The notes beneath the pieces were generated by a model, which worked only from the letters and a program-made list of their open reading frames with translations, had not been told where the DNA came from and made no database searches. Shown here one piece after another: positions 48,492 to 57,418 of a DNA stretch of 64,000 nt. The DNA comes from Acidobacteriota bacterium (GTDB lineage: Bacteria > Acidobacteriota > Blastocatellia > Pyrinomonadales > Pyrinomonadaceae). The position numbers were made by a program, and so were the translations under genes. Numbering within the stretch: position 1 is the stretch's first letter; every line of letters starts with the position of its first letter. Location: contig JAHBSG010000007.1 of the NCBI GenBank assembly GCA_019639235.1, positions 62,001-126,000 on the forward strand. Reading direction: 5' to 3'.

Positions 48492-49463
48492 TTACATCGC
48501 CGGCGATTCGAACATGAAGGCAAGCTTCCATGCGTCGCCTTCTTTAACATAGACCGCCGATTGATAAAGCGGGCCGTTCTTTTGGCCGTCGCAGGAGCCA
48601 TCGGCGGCGCCTTTTAGCGTCAGTATCTCAACCGTAGGCGAGATCGCGGTCGCAACGGCATCGGTGATCTCGGCCTTCGTCACGCCTTCGCACTTCATCG
48701 TTTCGGTCCAGACCTTGATCGCATCGGCCTTGGTGGCGACGTAGGTGCCCATCGGATCGACGAACGAAGCGGCCGCGGCCATGTTGTCGTTGAACCATTT
48801 CGCGTCTTTTGCTTTCCAGGCGTCCCAGCCGCCCTGATGCATCTTCTTCAGTGCCTCGGTGTTCGGGCCGGCGGCCGGTTTTGCGGCATCAGCCGAAGCA
48901 TCCTCTTTCTTTTCACCCGAGGCTGTGGGCGGAGCGGCGGGCGGATTCTTCGGGTCGATTATCGGGGTTTCAGCGTGGAATGCTGCCTTCCAGTCCGAGC
49001 CGTCGCGGACCCAAATGGTCGCCGCACGGGTCGGGCTCGGGACCTTCTCGGTCTTGCCATCCATCGTGCAAGTTCCGTCAAAGTTGCTCTTATAGACCAT
49101 GACGTAAGTATCGTCATTGAGCTTGGCCATCTGTGCATCTTCATGCGACCAAGACTTTGCCTCGCACTTCACCGAGCCGATCATCTTCATCTCATCGGCC
49201 TTGCCGTAGCGCTTGCCGCCGTTGTAGCCAACAAACTTGTCGGAAAGCATCTTGTCGAAATGGGCGGTATCGCCCTTGGTCCAGGCCTCGTAGGCCTTTT
49301 TCTCCATTTCAAGGAAGGCCTCCTTGGTCGGTGCCGTCGGTTTGGCAGCCGTTGCGTTTCCGGCATTTGCGTTGTTCGTAGTGTTGCCGGTGTTTGCGGC
49401 CGGGCCGCCGCATGCCGAGAGGAAAGCCAGCGAAGCGGCGATGATGAATGTGAATATTTTCAT
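48492..49463 (-). CDS. Lipoprotein with two SnoaL/DUF4440-like domains
   Basis: 323 residues from ATG 49463 (an in-frame ATG at 49496 is less likely). Lipobox signal (FIIAASLAFLSACGG), an Asn/Thr/Ala linker, then two related cone-like domains: first FLEMEKKAYEAWTKGDTAHFDKMLSDKFVGYNGG...WVRDGSDWKAAFHAET, second LKKMHQGGWDAWKAKDAKWFNDNMAAAASFVDPMG...YVKEGDAWKLAFMFES. Domain duplication is visible by eye. Possible ligand binding or hydrolase-like fold in the cell envelope; function unknown. Confidence 0.75.
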   Translation of the reverse strand: MKIFTFIIAASLAFLSACGGPAANTGNTTNNANAGNATAAKPTAPTKEAFLEMEKKAYEAWTKGDTAHFDKMLSDKFVGYNGGKRYGKADEMKMIGSVKCEAKSWSHEDAQMAKLNDDTYVMVYKSNFDGTCTMDGKTEKVPSPTRAATIWVRDGSDWKAAFHAETPIIDPKNPPAAPPTASGEKKEDASADAAKPAAGPNTEALKKMHQGGWDAWKAKDAKWFNDNMAAAASFVDPMGTYVATKADAIKVWTETMKCEGVTKAEITDAVATAISPTVEILTLKGAADGSCDGQKNGPLYQSAVYVKEGDAWKLAFMFESPAM

Positions 49464-49634
49464 TTTAGTTGCCTCCAAGTGTTTCGGTTCGAACAAAAAC
49501 AGGGACGTTCGAGATTGCCGACGGTTTGATCATCCGAGCGGCCAAGCTTTGCGGGAGCGAACTTTCGGTGAGAGCCAATCTGTGAGGCGGATTCAGCGGG
49601 AAATATGACACAAGTGACGGGCCGATGCAACGGC

Positions 49635-49681
49635 GGAAAAAATAAAGGCCCGGAGATTTGCTTTACACAAACCCTCCGGGC
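49635..49681 (-). terminator. Terminator downstream of purH
   Basis: GCCCGGAG/CTCCGGGC 8-bp stem with an 18-base loop; reading leftward it is followed by a T-rich run (CTTTATTTTTTCC). About 95 bases after the purH stop. Confidence 0.6.
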
Positions 49682-49776
49682 GTCGCTTCAGTTGTCCTGT
49701 ATGTGAAGAGACTAACCTACAATTAGGCGGAAGTCAAGAAAAAGTTAAAGTAAAACATTAACAAACATGTTTAACA

Positions 49777-51426
49777 CTAGTGCTTAAAGTGACGGACGCC
49801 TGTAAATGCCATCACGATGCCGTGTTCGTTGGCGGCGTCGATGGATTCTTCGTCCTTGACCGAGCCGCCCGGCTGGATTATCGCCGCGACGCCCATTCTT
49901 GCGGCCTCGTCAACGTTATCGCGAAATGGGAAAAAAGCGTCCGATGCGAGAACGGAGCCATTGACCGGAAGCTCGAACCGCTCGGCACGCATTGCGGCGA
50001 TGCGGACGGAATCGACGCGGTTCATCTGCCCGGCTCCGACGCCGATGGTGCGGCCACCCGCGGAAAGAACGATCGCATTGGACTTCACATGCTTACAGAC
50101 CGTCCAGGCAAAGAGCATTTCGCGGACCTCGTCGTCGGTCGGCCGGCGGTTGCTCACGATGCGGAGCATGTCTTCGGTGAGCCGGTGCGAATCCGTTTGC
50201 TGGACTAGCATTCCGCCGGTGATCTGCCGGACCTCAAGCCCGGTCGCTCCCATTTCCGGGTGAACGCGAAGAACGCGGAGGTTCTTCTTGGTCTCAAAAA
50301 CAGCTAGCGCCTGCGGTGAGAAATCCGGGGCGACGACGACCTCGGTAAAGACCTTGATGACGGCCTCGGCCGCTTCGGCATCGACCGTCCGGTTAAACGC
50401 GACGATGCCGCCGAATGCCGAGACCGGATCGGTCGCGAGGGCTCGTTCGTAAGCCTCGAGGTTGGTCGAACCGAGCCCGACGCCGGAAGGATTGGTGTGC
50501 TTGATTATCGCGACCGCGAGGTCGTCGAAGTCCTGGACGAGGTTCCAGGCGGCTTCGGCGTCAACGTAGTTGTTGTACGACATCTCCTTACCGAGAAGCT
50601 GTTCGGCATTGGCGATGCCGCCTTCATTCCCGGTGGTGTAGAGAGCCGCTTTCTGGTGCGGGTTTTCGCCGTAGCGAAGGTCGGTCACTTTGTCGAGAAT
50701 GCTGTCGAGCGTCGGCGGCAGCGGGTTGCTCAGGTCGTATTCTTCGCCTTCGTCGTCATCAGTATCGATGAACATCATATCGCCGAGCGGGTTGAACTGC
50801 TCGAGCTGCTCGAGCTCATCGTCCGAAAGCTGCTCGGCCAGGTAGGACGAAATGGCGAGGTCGTAGCTTGCCGTCCGGGTATAGGCGAGCGTTGCCAGAC
50901 GCTTTCGTGTTTCCATTGAGAGCGATCCGTCGTTCTCCTTCATCTCGGCGACGAGGTCGGGATAGAGACGCGGGTCGGTTACGACCGCAACACTCCGCCA
51001 GTTCTTCGAGGCAGAGCGAATCATCGCCGGGCCGCCGATGTCGATATTCTCGATCGCCTCCTCAAGCGAAACGCCTTCCTTCGCAATTGTCTCTTCGAAC
51101 GGGTAAAGGTTAACGACGACGAGGTCGATAGGCTCGATGCCGTGCTGCTCCATCGCGGCGACGTGCTCGGCGTTATCGCGGAGGGCGAGGAATGCGCCGT
51201 GGACCTTCGGGTGGAGCGTTTTGACGCGGCCGTCCATCATTTCAGGGAAGCCGGTCACTTCGCTGACGTCGGTCACCGCGACGCCGCTTTCGCGAAGCGA
51301 GCGCGCCGTGCCGCCGGTCGAGAGGATCTCGACGCCGTTCAACTGAAGGTATTGGGCAAGCTCAACGATGCCCGCTTTATCCGAAACGCTTATTAGTGCT
51401 CGTTTGATCTTAACGTTACCTGACAT
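49777..51426 (-). CDS. purH: Bifunctional AICAR transformylase/IMP cyclohydrolase
   Basis: 549 residues, last two steps of IMP synthesis. N-terminal IMP cyclohydrolase (MGS-like) domain: ALISVSDKAGIVELA, ILSTGGTARSLRESG, MDGRVKTLHPKVHGA. C-terminal AICARFT: LRYGENPHQKAALY, IIKHTNPSGVGLG, SDAFFPFRDNVDEAA, IIQPGGSVKDEESI. Longer than the usual 510-530 residues because of an acidic insertion (about 212-240, containing MFIDTDDDEGEEY) between the domains. Isolated from other purine genes here. Confidence 0.95.
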   Translation of the reverse strand: MSGNVKIKRALISVSDKAGIVELAQYLQLNGVEILSTGGTARSLRESGVAVTDVSEVTGFPEMMDGRVKTLHPKVHGAFLALRDNAEHVAAMEQHGIEPIDLVVVNLYPFEETIAKEGVSLEEAIENIDIGGPAMIRSASKNWRSVAVVTDPRLYPDLVAEMKENDGSLSMETRKRLATLAYTRTASYDLAISSYLAEQLSDDELEQLEQFNPLGDMMFIDTDDDEGEEYDLSNPLPPTLDSILDKVTDLRYGENPHQKAALYTTGNEGGIANAEQLLGKEMSYNNYVDAEAAWNLVQDFDDLAVAIIKHTNPSGVGLGSTNLEAYERALATDPVSAFGGIVAFNRTVDAEAAEAVIKVFTEVVVAPDFSPQALAVFETKKNLRVLRVHPEMGATGLEVRQITGGMLVQQTDSHRLTEDMLRIVSNRRPTDDEVREMLFAWTVCKHVKSNAIVLSAGGRTIGVGAGQMNRVDSVRIAAMRAERFELPVNGSVLASDAFFPFRDNVDEAARMGVAAIIQPGGSVKDEESIDAANEHGIVMAFTGVRHFKH

Positions 51427-51737
51427 TTTTTTTCCCTCCGGGATGAATAAAAGCTACACTCTAACATTTGGGTTATACGGAGCGGAAATTCAGGAGGAAA
51501 TGCGTGGTACTTTGAACCAGATAGCGGTGGTCATGGTTGCGAGTTTAGTCGCTCGATCGGTCGTTTTCGCGGCGGTCAACTGTGGGATCTTCAAACACAA
51601 AGGACTCGGAGGGACGAGCACAAAGTACACAAAGAAAACCAGCGAATACAAAAGCGGCCGTGAAAGGCCGCATGCTGAAACATGAAAGTGAGTTGATGAC
51701 GTGAGTCTCGTCGTTGCCCGAAACGCCCGTCCTTCAA
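51427..51737. other. Intergenic region
   Basis: About 310 bp. An ORF at 51443-51685 exists but lacks a ribosome-binding site and has a repeat-like end; nothing else recognised. Confidence 0.4.
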
Positions 51738-51815
51738 TTAAAAGAAGAACCGGCCGAAGAAAAGTAGGCTAAGCACGACTGCGAGGACGTACACTACAAT
51801 TTTGATGACACTCAT
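51738..51815 (-). CDS. 25-residue single-helix membrane microprotein
   Basis: Reading leftward from ATG 51815: a 25-residue peptide that is almost entirely one hydrophobic helix (KIVVYVLAVVLSLLFF) ending GRFFF. AAGGA lies five bases upstream of the start. It starts 15 bp from the divergent peptidase gene. Too short for routine gene calling. Plausible small membrane protein or regulator, not proven to be expressed. Confidence 0.45.
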   Translation of the reverse strand: MSVIKIVVYVLAVVLSLLFFGRFFF

Positions 51816-51830
51816 ACTATCCTTGGAAAC

Positions 51831-53369
51831 GTGATAAAGAGCCCGTCAAAGTACCCTGCAAAACACAAGTCTATTCCTGCACGCGGCGGGGTGTCAACGG
51901 CTTTCGGGCTCAAATGGCCGATAATTTGGGCATTTCCGCTGATTTTACAAATTTTTACATTTGCCGCTGCGCAAAGCTCTGACGTCGAGATCAGGCTCGA
52001 TATAGACGGGAAACGGCCGAAGATAACCGGCAGTTTTGCCCCGAGCGACGAGCAAAGGGCGAAGAACAACATTTCGTTCGTGCTCTCTACAGCGGGAGTT
52101 GAAAGCTTGGGCGAGCGGATCGGCAACGTCCGGGCTTTCGATGCGGATGGGGCCGAGCTTTCGCTTCGGACTCTGGTTCCCGGAGAATATCTCGCACCGC
52201 GACCGCCGGTTCGATGGAGCTACGATATCGATCTACGACCGCCGGCGAATCGCCTCGGCTCGCCGCATGTCTCGTGGCTCGGAATGTCGGGCGGATTCTT
52301 GATGCTCGGCGATCTGCTGCCTTTTGAGGGCAGGCGAGAGCGGTCGGCCCGTGTGAAGGTAGTTCTTCCCCGCGGATGGCGAACGGTTTCGGTCCATCCG
52401 GCGGTGGCTGACGGCTCGCTACTCATCGATGACGTTTCGCGGGCCGTGATCGCCGTCGTAAGAGAGAATACTCAGCCGATCACATTTCGTTCGAAACGCG
52501 GGGCCGGATATGAAATGCTTATCACCGGCGAGTGGCAGTTCTCGCGAGCCGATGCCGAGGCAATGCTCGGCCAGATCGCGGAGGAATACGAAAAGCTTTT
52601 CGACGCGAGGCCGGCGGAACGCGTTCTGATCAACCTCGTACCCTTTCCGCAGGGCGGTGGGGTTGGCGATTGGGCGGCCGAGACGCGCAGGGCAACGGTG
52701 ACGATAGTCTCCGGTGACACGCCGTTCGCCACGCAATCGCCGCAGAGGCTCCACGAACAGCTCCGCCACGAATTGTTCCATCTTTGGCTGCCGAATGGCG
52801 TACGGCTTAAGGGAAGTTACGATTGGTTCTACGAGGGAGCAGCCCTTTATATTTCGCTGAAGACCGGAGCGAGGGTCGGGCGGATCACGTTCGCGAACTT
52901 CCTGGAGACGCTCTCGCAGGCGGCCGCGATCGAGGCCCGAATGCCCGCCGGCTCGCTTCTCGATGCCTCTGCCGGACGCTGGCGCGGAAACACGACCGGC
53001 GTTTACGCCCGCGGCATCCTGACGGCCTTTGCGCTCGATGTCGCGATGCAGGACGCAGGCCGCGGCAAGCGCTCGATGGACGGATTCGTCCGCCGCCTTT
53101 ACGCGGAGAACCGCGAACGCGAAGCGGACGGCAATGGGACGATCCTTCGAATGCTCGGAGAGATGCCGGAAACAACGCCGATCGCCGAACGGCACATCAA
53201 AGGAAGCGAGCGGCTCGATATGGCAAAGATCGGCCTCGCGGCAGGTGTTGCATGGGACGGCCGGCGATTCACGCTCACCGAAAAACCAAGCGGCCGGCAA
53301 AGGGCGATACTTCGCGATTTGGGTTATAATAGCGAACGCAGAAGATCGAGATATCAGAATGAGAAGTAA
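51831..53369 (+). CDS. Exported HEXXH metallopeptidase (gluzincin, M61/M1-like)
   Basis: 512 residues from GTG 51831; a GTG at 51891 would start closer to the signal segment (WPIIWAFPLILQIFTFAAAQ). The zinc motif is HELFH at about 314-318 followed 24 residues later by WFYEGAALY, whose Glu would be the third ligand. The upstream beta-rich part (VSWLGMSGGFLMLGDLLPFEG; KVVLPRGWRTVSV) resembles the N-terminal domain of glycyl-aminopeptidase-like proteins. Probably periplasmic. Its end overlaps the next gene by 11 bp. Confidence 0.75.
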   Translation: MIKSPSKYPAKHKSIPARGGVSTAFGLKWPIIWAFPLILQIFTFAAAQSSDVEIRLDIDGKRPKITGSFAPSDEQRAKNNISFVLSTAGVESLGERIGNVRAFDADGAELSLRTLVPGEYLAPRPPVRWSYDIDLRPPANRLGSPHVSWLGMSGGFLMLGDLLPFEGRRERSARVKVVLPRGWRTVSVHPAVADGSLLIDDVSRAVIAVVRENTQPITFRSKRGAGYEMLITGEWQFSRADAEAMLGQIAEEYEKLFDARPAERVLINLVPFPQGGGVGDWAAETRRATVTIVSGDTPFATQSPQRLHEQLRHELFHLWLPNGVRLKGSYDWFYEGAALYISLKTGARVGRITFANFLETLSQAAAIEARMPAGSLLDASAGRWRGNTTGVYARGILTAFALDVAMQDAGRGKRSMDGFVRRLYAENREREADGNGTILRMLGEMPETTPIAERHIKGSERLDMAKIGLAAGVAWDGRRFTLTEKPSGRQRAILRDLGYNSERRRSRYQNEK

Positions 53370-54492
53370 AGCAGCATTCATCGTTCTTGCCATCGTGATC
53401 GCGGCAACTCAGCCGGCGTGCAGCCTTTTGGATTCGACCGTCAATACGTTCTCAAAAGCGGTTGGGCTTTCGGATACGGCGATCGTAATTGCGAAGACGG
53501 CGCAGATACGGACCTCGTATGCTGTGGTCGCGGCTGACCTGCTTGAGGTCAAACGCGGCGACCGGCTCGAAGTCCTTGACCAGATGGAGTTCGAAAAGGT
53601 CGTCTGGTACCGCGTCCGCGCCCGCGACGAGGAAAACACCGAGGGCTGGATCGAGGCACAGAACGTCATCACCAATGAGGTGATGGAAAAGTCGCAAAAG
53701 CTTGCCGAGCAGTTCAAGGAACTCCCGCCGCAGGCGGCAGGCAAACTGCGGGCGGCTTCGAACTTAAGACTCGGGCCGGAGATGAATGCGGAGAACGTGC
53801 TCTTCCGGCTTTCGAACGGTTCGAACTTCGAGATCATGGATTGGAACTTTGTTCCTAAGCAGCAGATCGCAGAAGGCGACGATGCGTCAGGAGTTCGGCC
53901 GTCGGGCGAAGTAGATGAGGACATAGCCGCCGCGAAAGAAGCAAATGAGCCGGAAAAGCTCGATGAGAAATACGACATCTGGTATTTGGTGAAGCTTGAC
54001 CCCTCGGTCTCACCGGCACCGGCGGGCTGGCTTTTCGGCAGGCAGGTCGAGCTCGACATCCCGAGCGAGATCTCGTTCTTTCAGCAGAACAACCGCAAGT
54101 TCGTGACCTGGCAGAGGCTCGATAGCGATGGCCAGGGCAGCACGGTGACGGCCGACCGCAATGCGACGCCGGGCAACTGGGTGATACTGACGCGGACCAA
54201 CGTCTCGAAGCCGGTCGATGGAGAGGAGCCGGACTTCGACGGCATTCTTGTTCTTGCTTTCGATAAATACAATCAAAGCTTCTATACGGTCTGGCGTTCG
54301 ACCGGCGAGGTCTGGGGAACTCTTCCGCTCAGGGTCGAGGGCTCGGGCGATAACAAGACGTTTTCGATCCGCATCCGGCACCCCGAGGGAAGGATGGACG
54401 AGAAGCGATTCGTCGTTTTCCGCGACCGCAACCGTGTCCGCGTAACGCAGCCGGAGGACATCGCACAGTACTACACGACGCAGGGCCGCTGA
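53359..54492 (+). CDS. SH3-like-domain lipoprotein
   Basis: 377 residues from ATG 53359, overlapping the peptidase stop. Lipobox signal (FIVLAIVIAATQPACSLL). First SH3-like domain about 45-110 (LLEVKRGDRLEVLDQMEFE, WYRVRARDEENTEGWIEAQNVI), second about 130-240 (RAASNLRLGPEMNAENVLFRLSNG...WYLVKLD...GWLFGRQVELD). C-terminal beta-rich region without recognised fold. Probably a cell-wall-associated lipoprotein functioning with the upstream peptidase. Confidence 0.65.
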   Translation: MRSKAAFIVLAIVIAATQPACSLLDSTVNTFSKAVGLSDTAIVIAKTAQIRTSYAVVAADLLEVKRGDRLEVLDQMEFEKVVWYRVRARDEENTEGWIEAQNVITNEVMEKSQKLAEQFKELPPQAAGKLRAASNLRLGPEMNAENVLFRLSNGSNFEIMDWNFVPKQQIAEGDDASGVRPSGEVDEDIAAAKEANEPEKLDEKYDIWYLVKLDPSVSPAPAGWLFGRQVELDIPSEISFFQQNNRKFVTWQRLDSDGQGSTVTADRNATPGNWVILTRTNVSKPVDGEEPDFDGILVLAFDKYNQSFYTVWRSTGEVWGTLPLRVEGSGDNKTFSIRIRHPEGRMDEKRFVVFRDRNRVRVTQPEDIAQYYTTQGR

Positions 54493-54493
54493 G

Positions 54494-54790
54494 ATGGACG
54501 AGGATCTTGAGAACCCTTTCCCGGAGACGGTCGAACTCGAGATCACCGATTCGCTCGACCTTCATGCATTTCACCCAAAGGATGTGAAGGCCGTGACCGA
54601 GGCCTATCTTGAAGAGGCGCGGAAGAAGGGGTTTCGCCTCGTGCGGTTGATCCACGGCAAGGGCTTAGGCGTTCAACGTGAGATCGTTCGAGGCGTGCTC
54701 GCCGAAACGGATTTTGTGAAGAGCTTCAAAAGCGGCGACGAGATGTCCGGCGGATGGGGAGCGACCATCGCCGAGCTTGAGACCGACTGA
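54494..54790 (+). CDS. Stand-alone Smr domain protein
   Basis: 98 residues, one base after the lipoprotein stop. Contains the whole Smr core: LDLHAFHPKDVKAV, YLEEARKKGFRLVRLIHGKGLG (HGKG active-site loop) and a C-terminal GGWGATIAEL. Smr domains are DNA or RNA nicking enzymes; they occur at the end of MutS2 and as free small proteins such as this. Confidence 0.8.
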   Translation: MDEDLENPFPETVELEITDSLDLHAFHPKDVKAVTEAYLEEARKKGFRLVRLIHGKGLGVQREIVRGVLAETDFVKSFKSGDEMSGGWGATIAELETD

Positions 54791-54796
54791 AACGGG

Positions 54797-55051
54797 CTAT
54801 TCGATGACGTCCGCCCAGCTATCTTCTTCCTCAGGAACAACCCCGAAAGCATCGAGCATTGCGTCCTGTTCGGCGATGCGTTCTTCTGCCCGCTCAAGCC
54901 GTGCGGTCAGCGCCCGGCAGCGGCGTTCGAGCTGGCGAAGCCGTCGTTTGCGTTCTTTATCGAGCCGGTCGAGGTAGAACATGTATGCCATCTGCAGGCC
55001 GGCGATGCCGGTCAGGACAAGGCAAACACAGATAAGAGCGTAGTAAAGCAT
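54797..55051 (-). CDS. Small membrane-anchored coiled-coil protein
   Basis: 84 residues: a transmembrane helix at about 3-26 (YYALICVCLVLTGIAGLQMAY), a basic stretch (KERKRRLRQLERRC), a coiled coil, and a Glu-rich end (VVPEEEDSW). Unrecognised. Convergent with the Smr gene. Confidence 0.55.
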   Translation of the reverse strand: MLYYALICVCLVLTGIAGLQMAYMFYLDRLDKERKRRLRQLERRCRALTARLERAEERIAEQDAMLDAFGVVPEEEDSWADVIE

Positions 55052-55222
55052 TTCAGACCCCTTGTGCTGGTTTGTCGGAAAAGCTCTTCCGGGCGGAGGT
55101 TTTTTGCACTTTTCCGATAAAGCCGGATTATACTCTTGACCTCTGCGAGATGAAAGGCAAGAATCATAAGCACTCCTGATCTTGCCGTAAAAGAACGGAG
55201 TGCCGAGGGGCGGCCGATAACG

Positions 55223-55651
55223 ATGAACGACCTAAAATTGGTTTACACGCTTTTATGTGACGATGTCCGGATCGAGATGGGCAACAAGATCTCGCTGATG
55301 GGCATTTTTCAGAACATCATGGTCGAGAAGCTGCCCATCTCGCTGATCAAGTTTGCGGTGATAAACCACTGGACCGGCAGCGGTCGCTACGACACCGAGG
55401 TCCGGATACTATCTCCGGACCGGCAGCGGGTCGTCGTTAGCTCGCAGCCGACCAAGATCGAACTTGCCGCCGGCGGATTTACCGACAACGTCAGCTTCTT
55501 CGTCAATATAATGCTCGAGAACGCCGGGACGTACTGGGTGCAGACCCTTGCTGACGGGCGGGTGATCGAGGAATTTCCATTGATGGTGGTCGACCAGAAC
55601 GGGCTTCACGCTTCGGTGGCCCCGGACGAGATCTCAGAAACGATCAACTAG
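55223..55651 (+). CDS. DUF6941-like protein
   Basis: 142 residues beginning NDLKLVYTLLCDDVRIEMGNKISLMGIF, then SFFVNIMLENAGTYWVQTLADG and FPLMVVD. This beta-sandwich pattern is that of the DUF6941 family of small cytoplasmic proteins common in environmental bacteria. Function unknown. Its stop overlaps the convergent gene at 55648. Confidence 0.6.
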   Translation: MNDLKLVYTLLCDDVRIEMGNKISLMGIFQNIMVEKLPISLIKFAVINHWTGSGRYDTEVRILSPDRQRVVVSSQPTKIELAAGGFTDNVSFFVNIMLENAGTYWVQTLADGRVIEEFPLMVVDQNGLHASVAPDEISETIN

Positions 55652-56286
55652 CGGTCGTTGCGGGAGATGTCGAGTGTGATGGCGGTACGATAGATGGCTG
55701 CCGATTCGACCTCGATATCTTTTGAAGCACTTGCACCTTTGAAGCTTGCAGTAACGCGAAGTTTTGCCGGGCCCTCCGGTCGGCGGAAAACGAATTCGCC
55801 GCTAAGGCTCGAGAACGCCTGGCCGAGCTTCTTCAGCGAGCCGCCACTGCCGACCTCGAAAAGCTCGATCTTTGCTCCCTGCAGGCTGTTGCCTTCCTTA
55901 AAGAAAACGCTTCCGCGAATGATGACGAGCGTGCCCTGATCTACGTTGAGGATCAGGCGGTCGCCGATATTGCGGACGCCGTCCTTGACCTCGACGCCGT
56001 AGCGGATGCCCGAGGCATAACCGGCCGCATCTACAACGACATTGTAGCTGCCGGGGCCAAGCCCGCGGATCTCAAAGCTGCCGCTGCTGTCGGTCTTTGC
56101 CGAGCGGACGTCGTTGCCGTCGAGCCGGGCGGTTACGGTCGCGTTCGCGATGCCCTTACCCGATGCCGTGCGGACGCGGCCCTTGATCCCGCCGGATTGA
56201 GCCGTTGCATCAGCAGGGAAAAGCAACAAGAGAAACGCCGCAAGCGATGCGGCGGCAAGCATTGAAACTGCGGTACGTCTAAGCAT
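55648..56286 (-). CDS. Secreted carboxypeptidase-regulatory-like domain protein
   Basis: 212 residues from ATG 56286. Signal peptide (LAAASLAAFLLLLFPADATAQ). Residues 29-110 form a CarboxypepD_reg-like beta-sandwich (GRVRTASGKGIANATVTA; TDSSGSFEIRGLGPGSYNVVVDAAGY), followed by a second beta domain (VIIRGSVFFKEGN; SLSGEFVFRRPEGPAKLRVTA). The start overlaps the end of the epimerase gene by 8 bp, suggesting an operon. Confidence 0.65.
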   Translation of the reverse strand: MLRRTAVSMLAAASLAAFLLLLFPADATAQSGGIKGRVRTASGKGIANATVTARLDGNDVRSAKTDSSGSFEIRGLGPGSYNVVVDAAGYASGIRYGVEVKDGVRNIGDRLILNVDQGTLVIIRGSVFFKEGNSLQGAKIELFEVGSGGSLKKLGQAFSSLSGEFVFRRPEGPAKLRVTASFKGASASKDIEVESAAIYRTAITLDISRNDR

Positions 56287-57265
56287 TGGTCGAACCCGCG
56301 GCGGAAGTTCCTTTCGCCTCGCGGATAACATCATTGATGATGTCAGCCAGGCTTCGGGTTGGCTGGTAGCCGACAAGCCGCTTTGCTTTATCGAGGCTTG
56401 GGACGCGTCGCTGCATGTCCTCAAAGCCCTCGCCATAGGCCTCATCATATGAAACGAAGTGGAGTTCGCTCGAGCTGCCGGCAAGTTCGATGGCCTTTTC
56501 GGCGAGCTGTTTGATCGAGGTCTCCTCGTCATTGCCGAGGTTGATCACCTGGCCAAAGCAGGCTGGTGTCTCAAGCACTTTTGTCAGGCCCTCGACCACA
56601 TCGAGCACGTGGCCGAAGCAGCGTGACTGCGTCCCATCGCCGTGAATGGTGATCGGCTCGTTCTTCATCGCGGCGTGGACGAAACGCGGAACGACCATTC
56701 CGTATTGCCCGGTTTGCCGCGGGCCGACGGTATTGAAAAGCCGGACGACGACGACCGGGAGCCGCGTTTCTTTCCAGTGGGCAAGAGCGAGGAATTCGTC
56801 GAGCGTCTTGGCACAGGCATATGCCCAGCGGTGCTTGTCGGTCGCGCCGGTGAGCAGGTCGTCCTCCTCGCGGAAGGGAACCGAGGCTCCCTTGCCGTAA
56901 ACTTCGGACGTGCTCGGAATAAGCACACGCTTGCGGTAACGCGAGCAGAACTTCAGGACGACGTCCGTCCCGTGGAAGATCGTTTCGATGGTCTTGACCG
57001 GCTGTTCCATTATGAGCCGGACGCCGACGGCGCTTGCCATGTGGAAGACGCGGTCGGTCTCGCGGACGAGTTCCTCCATCAGTTCGGCATTGAGCACCGT
57101 GTCGATGATAAGGCGGAAGTTCGGGTTACCCTCAAGGTGCTCGACGTTCGAATAACGCCCGGTCGAAAGGTCATCGATGACCGTGATCTCATGCCCTTCG
57201 GCAATGAGCTTGTCTGCAAGATGGCTGCCGACGAATCCGGCCCCGCCAGTAATTAGAATTTTCAT
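56279..57265 (-). CDS. NAD-dependent nucleotide-sugar epimerase (extended SDR)
   Basis: 328 residues from ATG 57265. Rossmann motif ILITGGAGFVGSHLADKL, STSEVYGKG with the catalytic Ser/Thr region, and Tyr-Lys in WAYACAKTLDEF. Then VVVRLFNTVGPRQTG and a SRCFGHVLDVVEG segment. Typical of UDP-glucose 4-epimerase/UDP-glucuronate epimerase-like enzymes; the substrate cannot be fixed. Next to a UDP-glucuronate decarboxylase, so probably part of a cell-surface sugar pathway. Confidence 0.82.
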   Translation of the reverse strand: MKILITGGAGFVGSHLADKLIAEGHEITVIDDLSTGRYSNVEHLEGNPNFRLIIDTVLNAELMEELVRETDRVFHMASAVGVRLIMEQPVKTIETIFHGTDVVLKFCSRYRKRVLIPSTSEVYGKGASVPFREEDDLLTGATDKHRWAYACAKTLDEFLALAHWKETRLPVVVVRLFNTVGPRQTGQYGMVVPRFVHAAMKNEPITIHGDGTQSRCFGHVLDVVEGLTKVLETPACFGQVINLGNDEETSIKQLAEKAIELAGSSSELHFVSYDEAYGEGFEDMQRRVPSLDKAKRLVGYQPTRSLADIINDVIREAKGTSAAGSTNA

Positions 57266-57304
57266 AAGGTCAGTTGGTTCTTCTTTCGCTGTACAAAATC
57301 CGAA

Positions 57305-57408
57305 CAAGATGCACAGGATGGTCAGGATAAATTTCGTTTCGTTCGGCAGAGGTCGATAGACACTGCGATCCTTCGGCCGGCCGATCCTGTTTATCCTGTC
57401 GATCCTGT
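57305..57408. repeat. 9-bp-period repeats between two sugar-nucleotide genes
   Basis: CAAGATGCA, CAGGATGGT, CAGGATAAA at 57305-57331 and the inverted type CGATCCTGT, TTATCCTGT, CGATCCTGT at 57382-57408, each in strict 9-bp register. The two clusters are inverted relatives (CAGGAT/ATCCTG) and could pair in RNA. Confidence 0.7.
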
Positions 57409-57418
57409 TTGAATTTCT

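Noticed and set aside
51443..51685. 80-codon plus-strand ORF between purH and the microprotein
   Set aside because: No ribosome-binding site; C-terminal half is low-complexity spacer sequence. Not supported.
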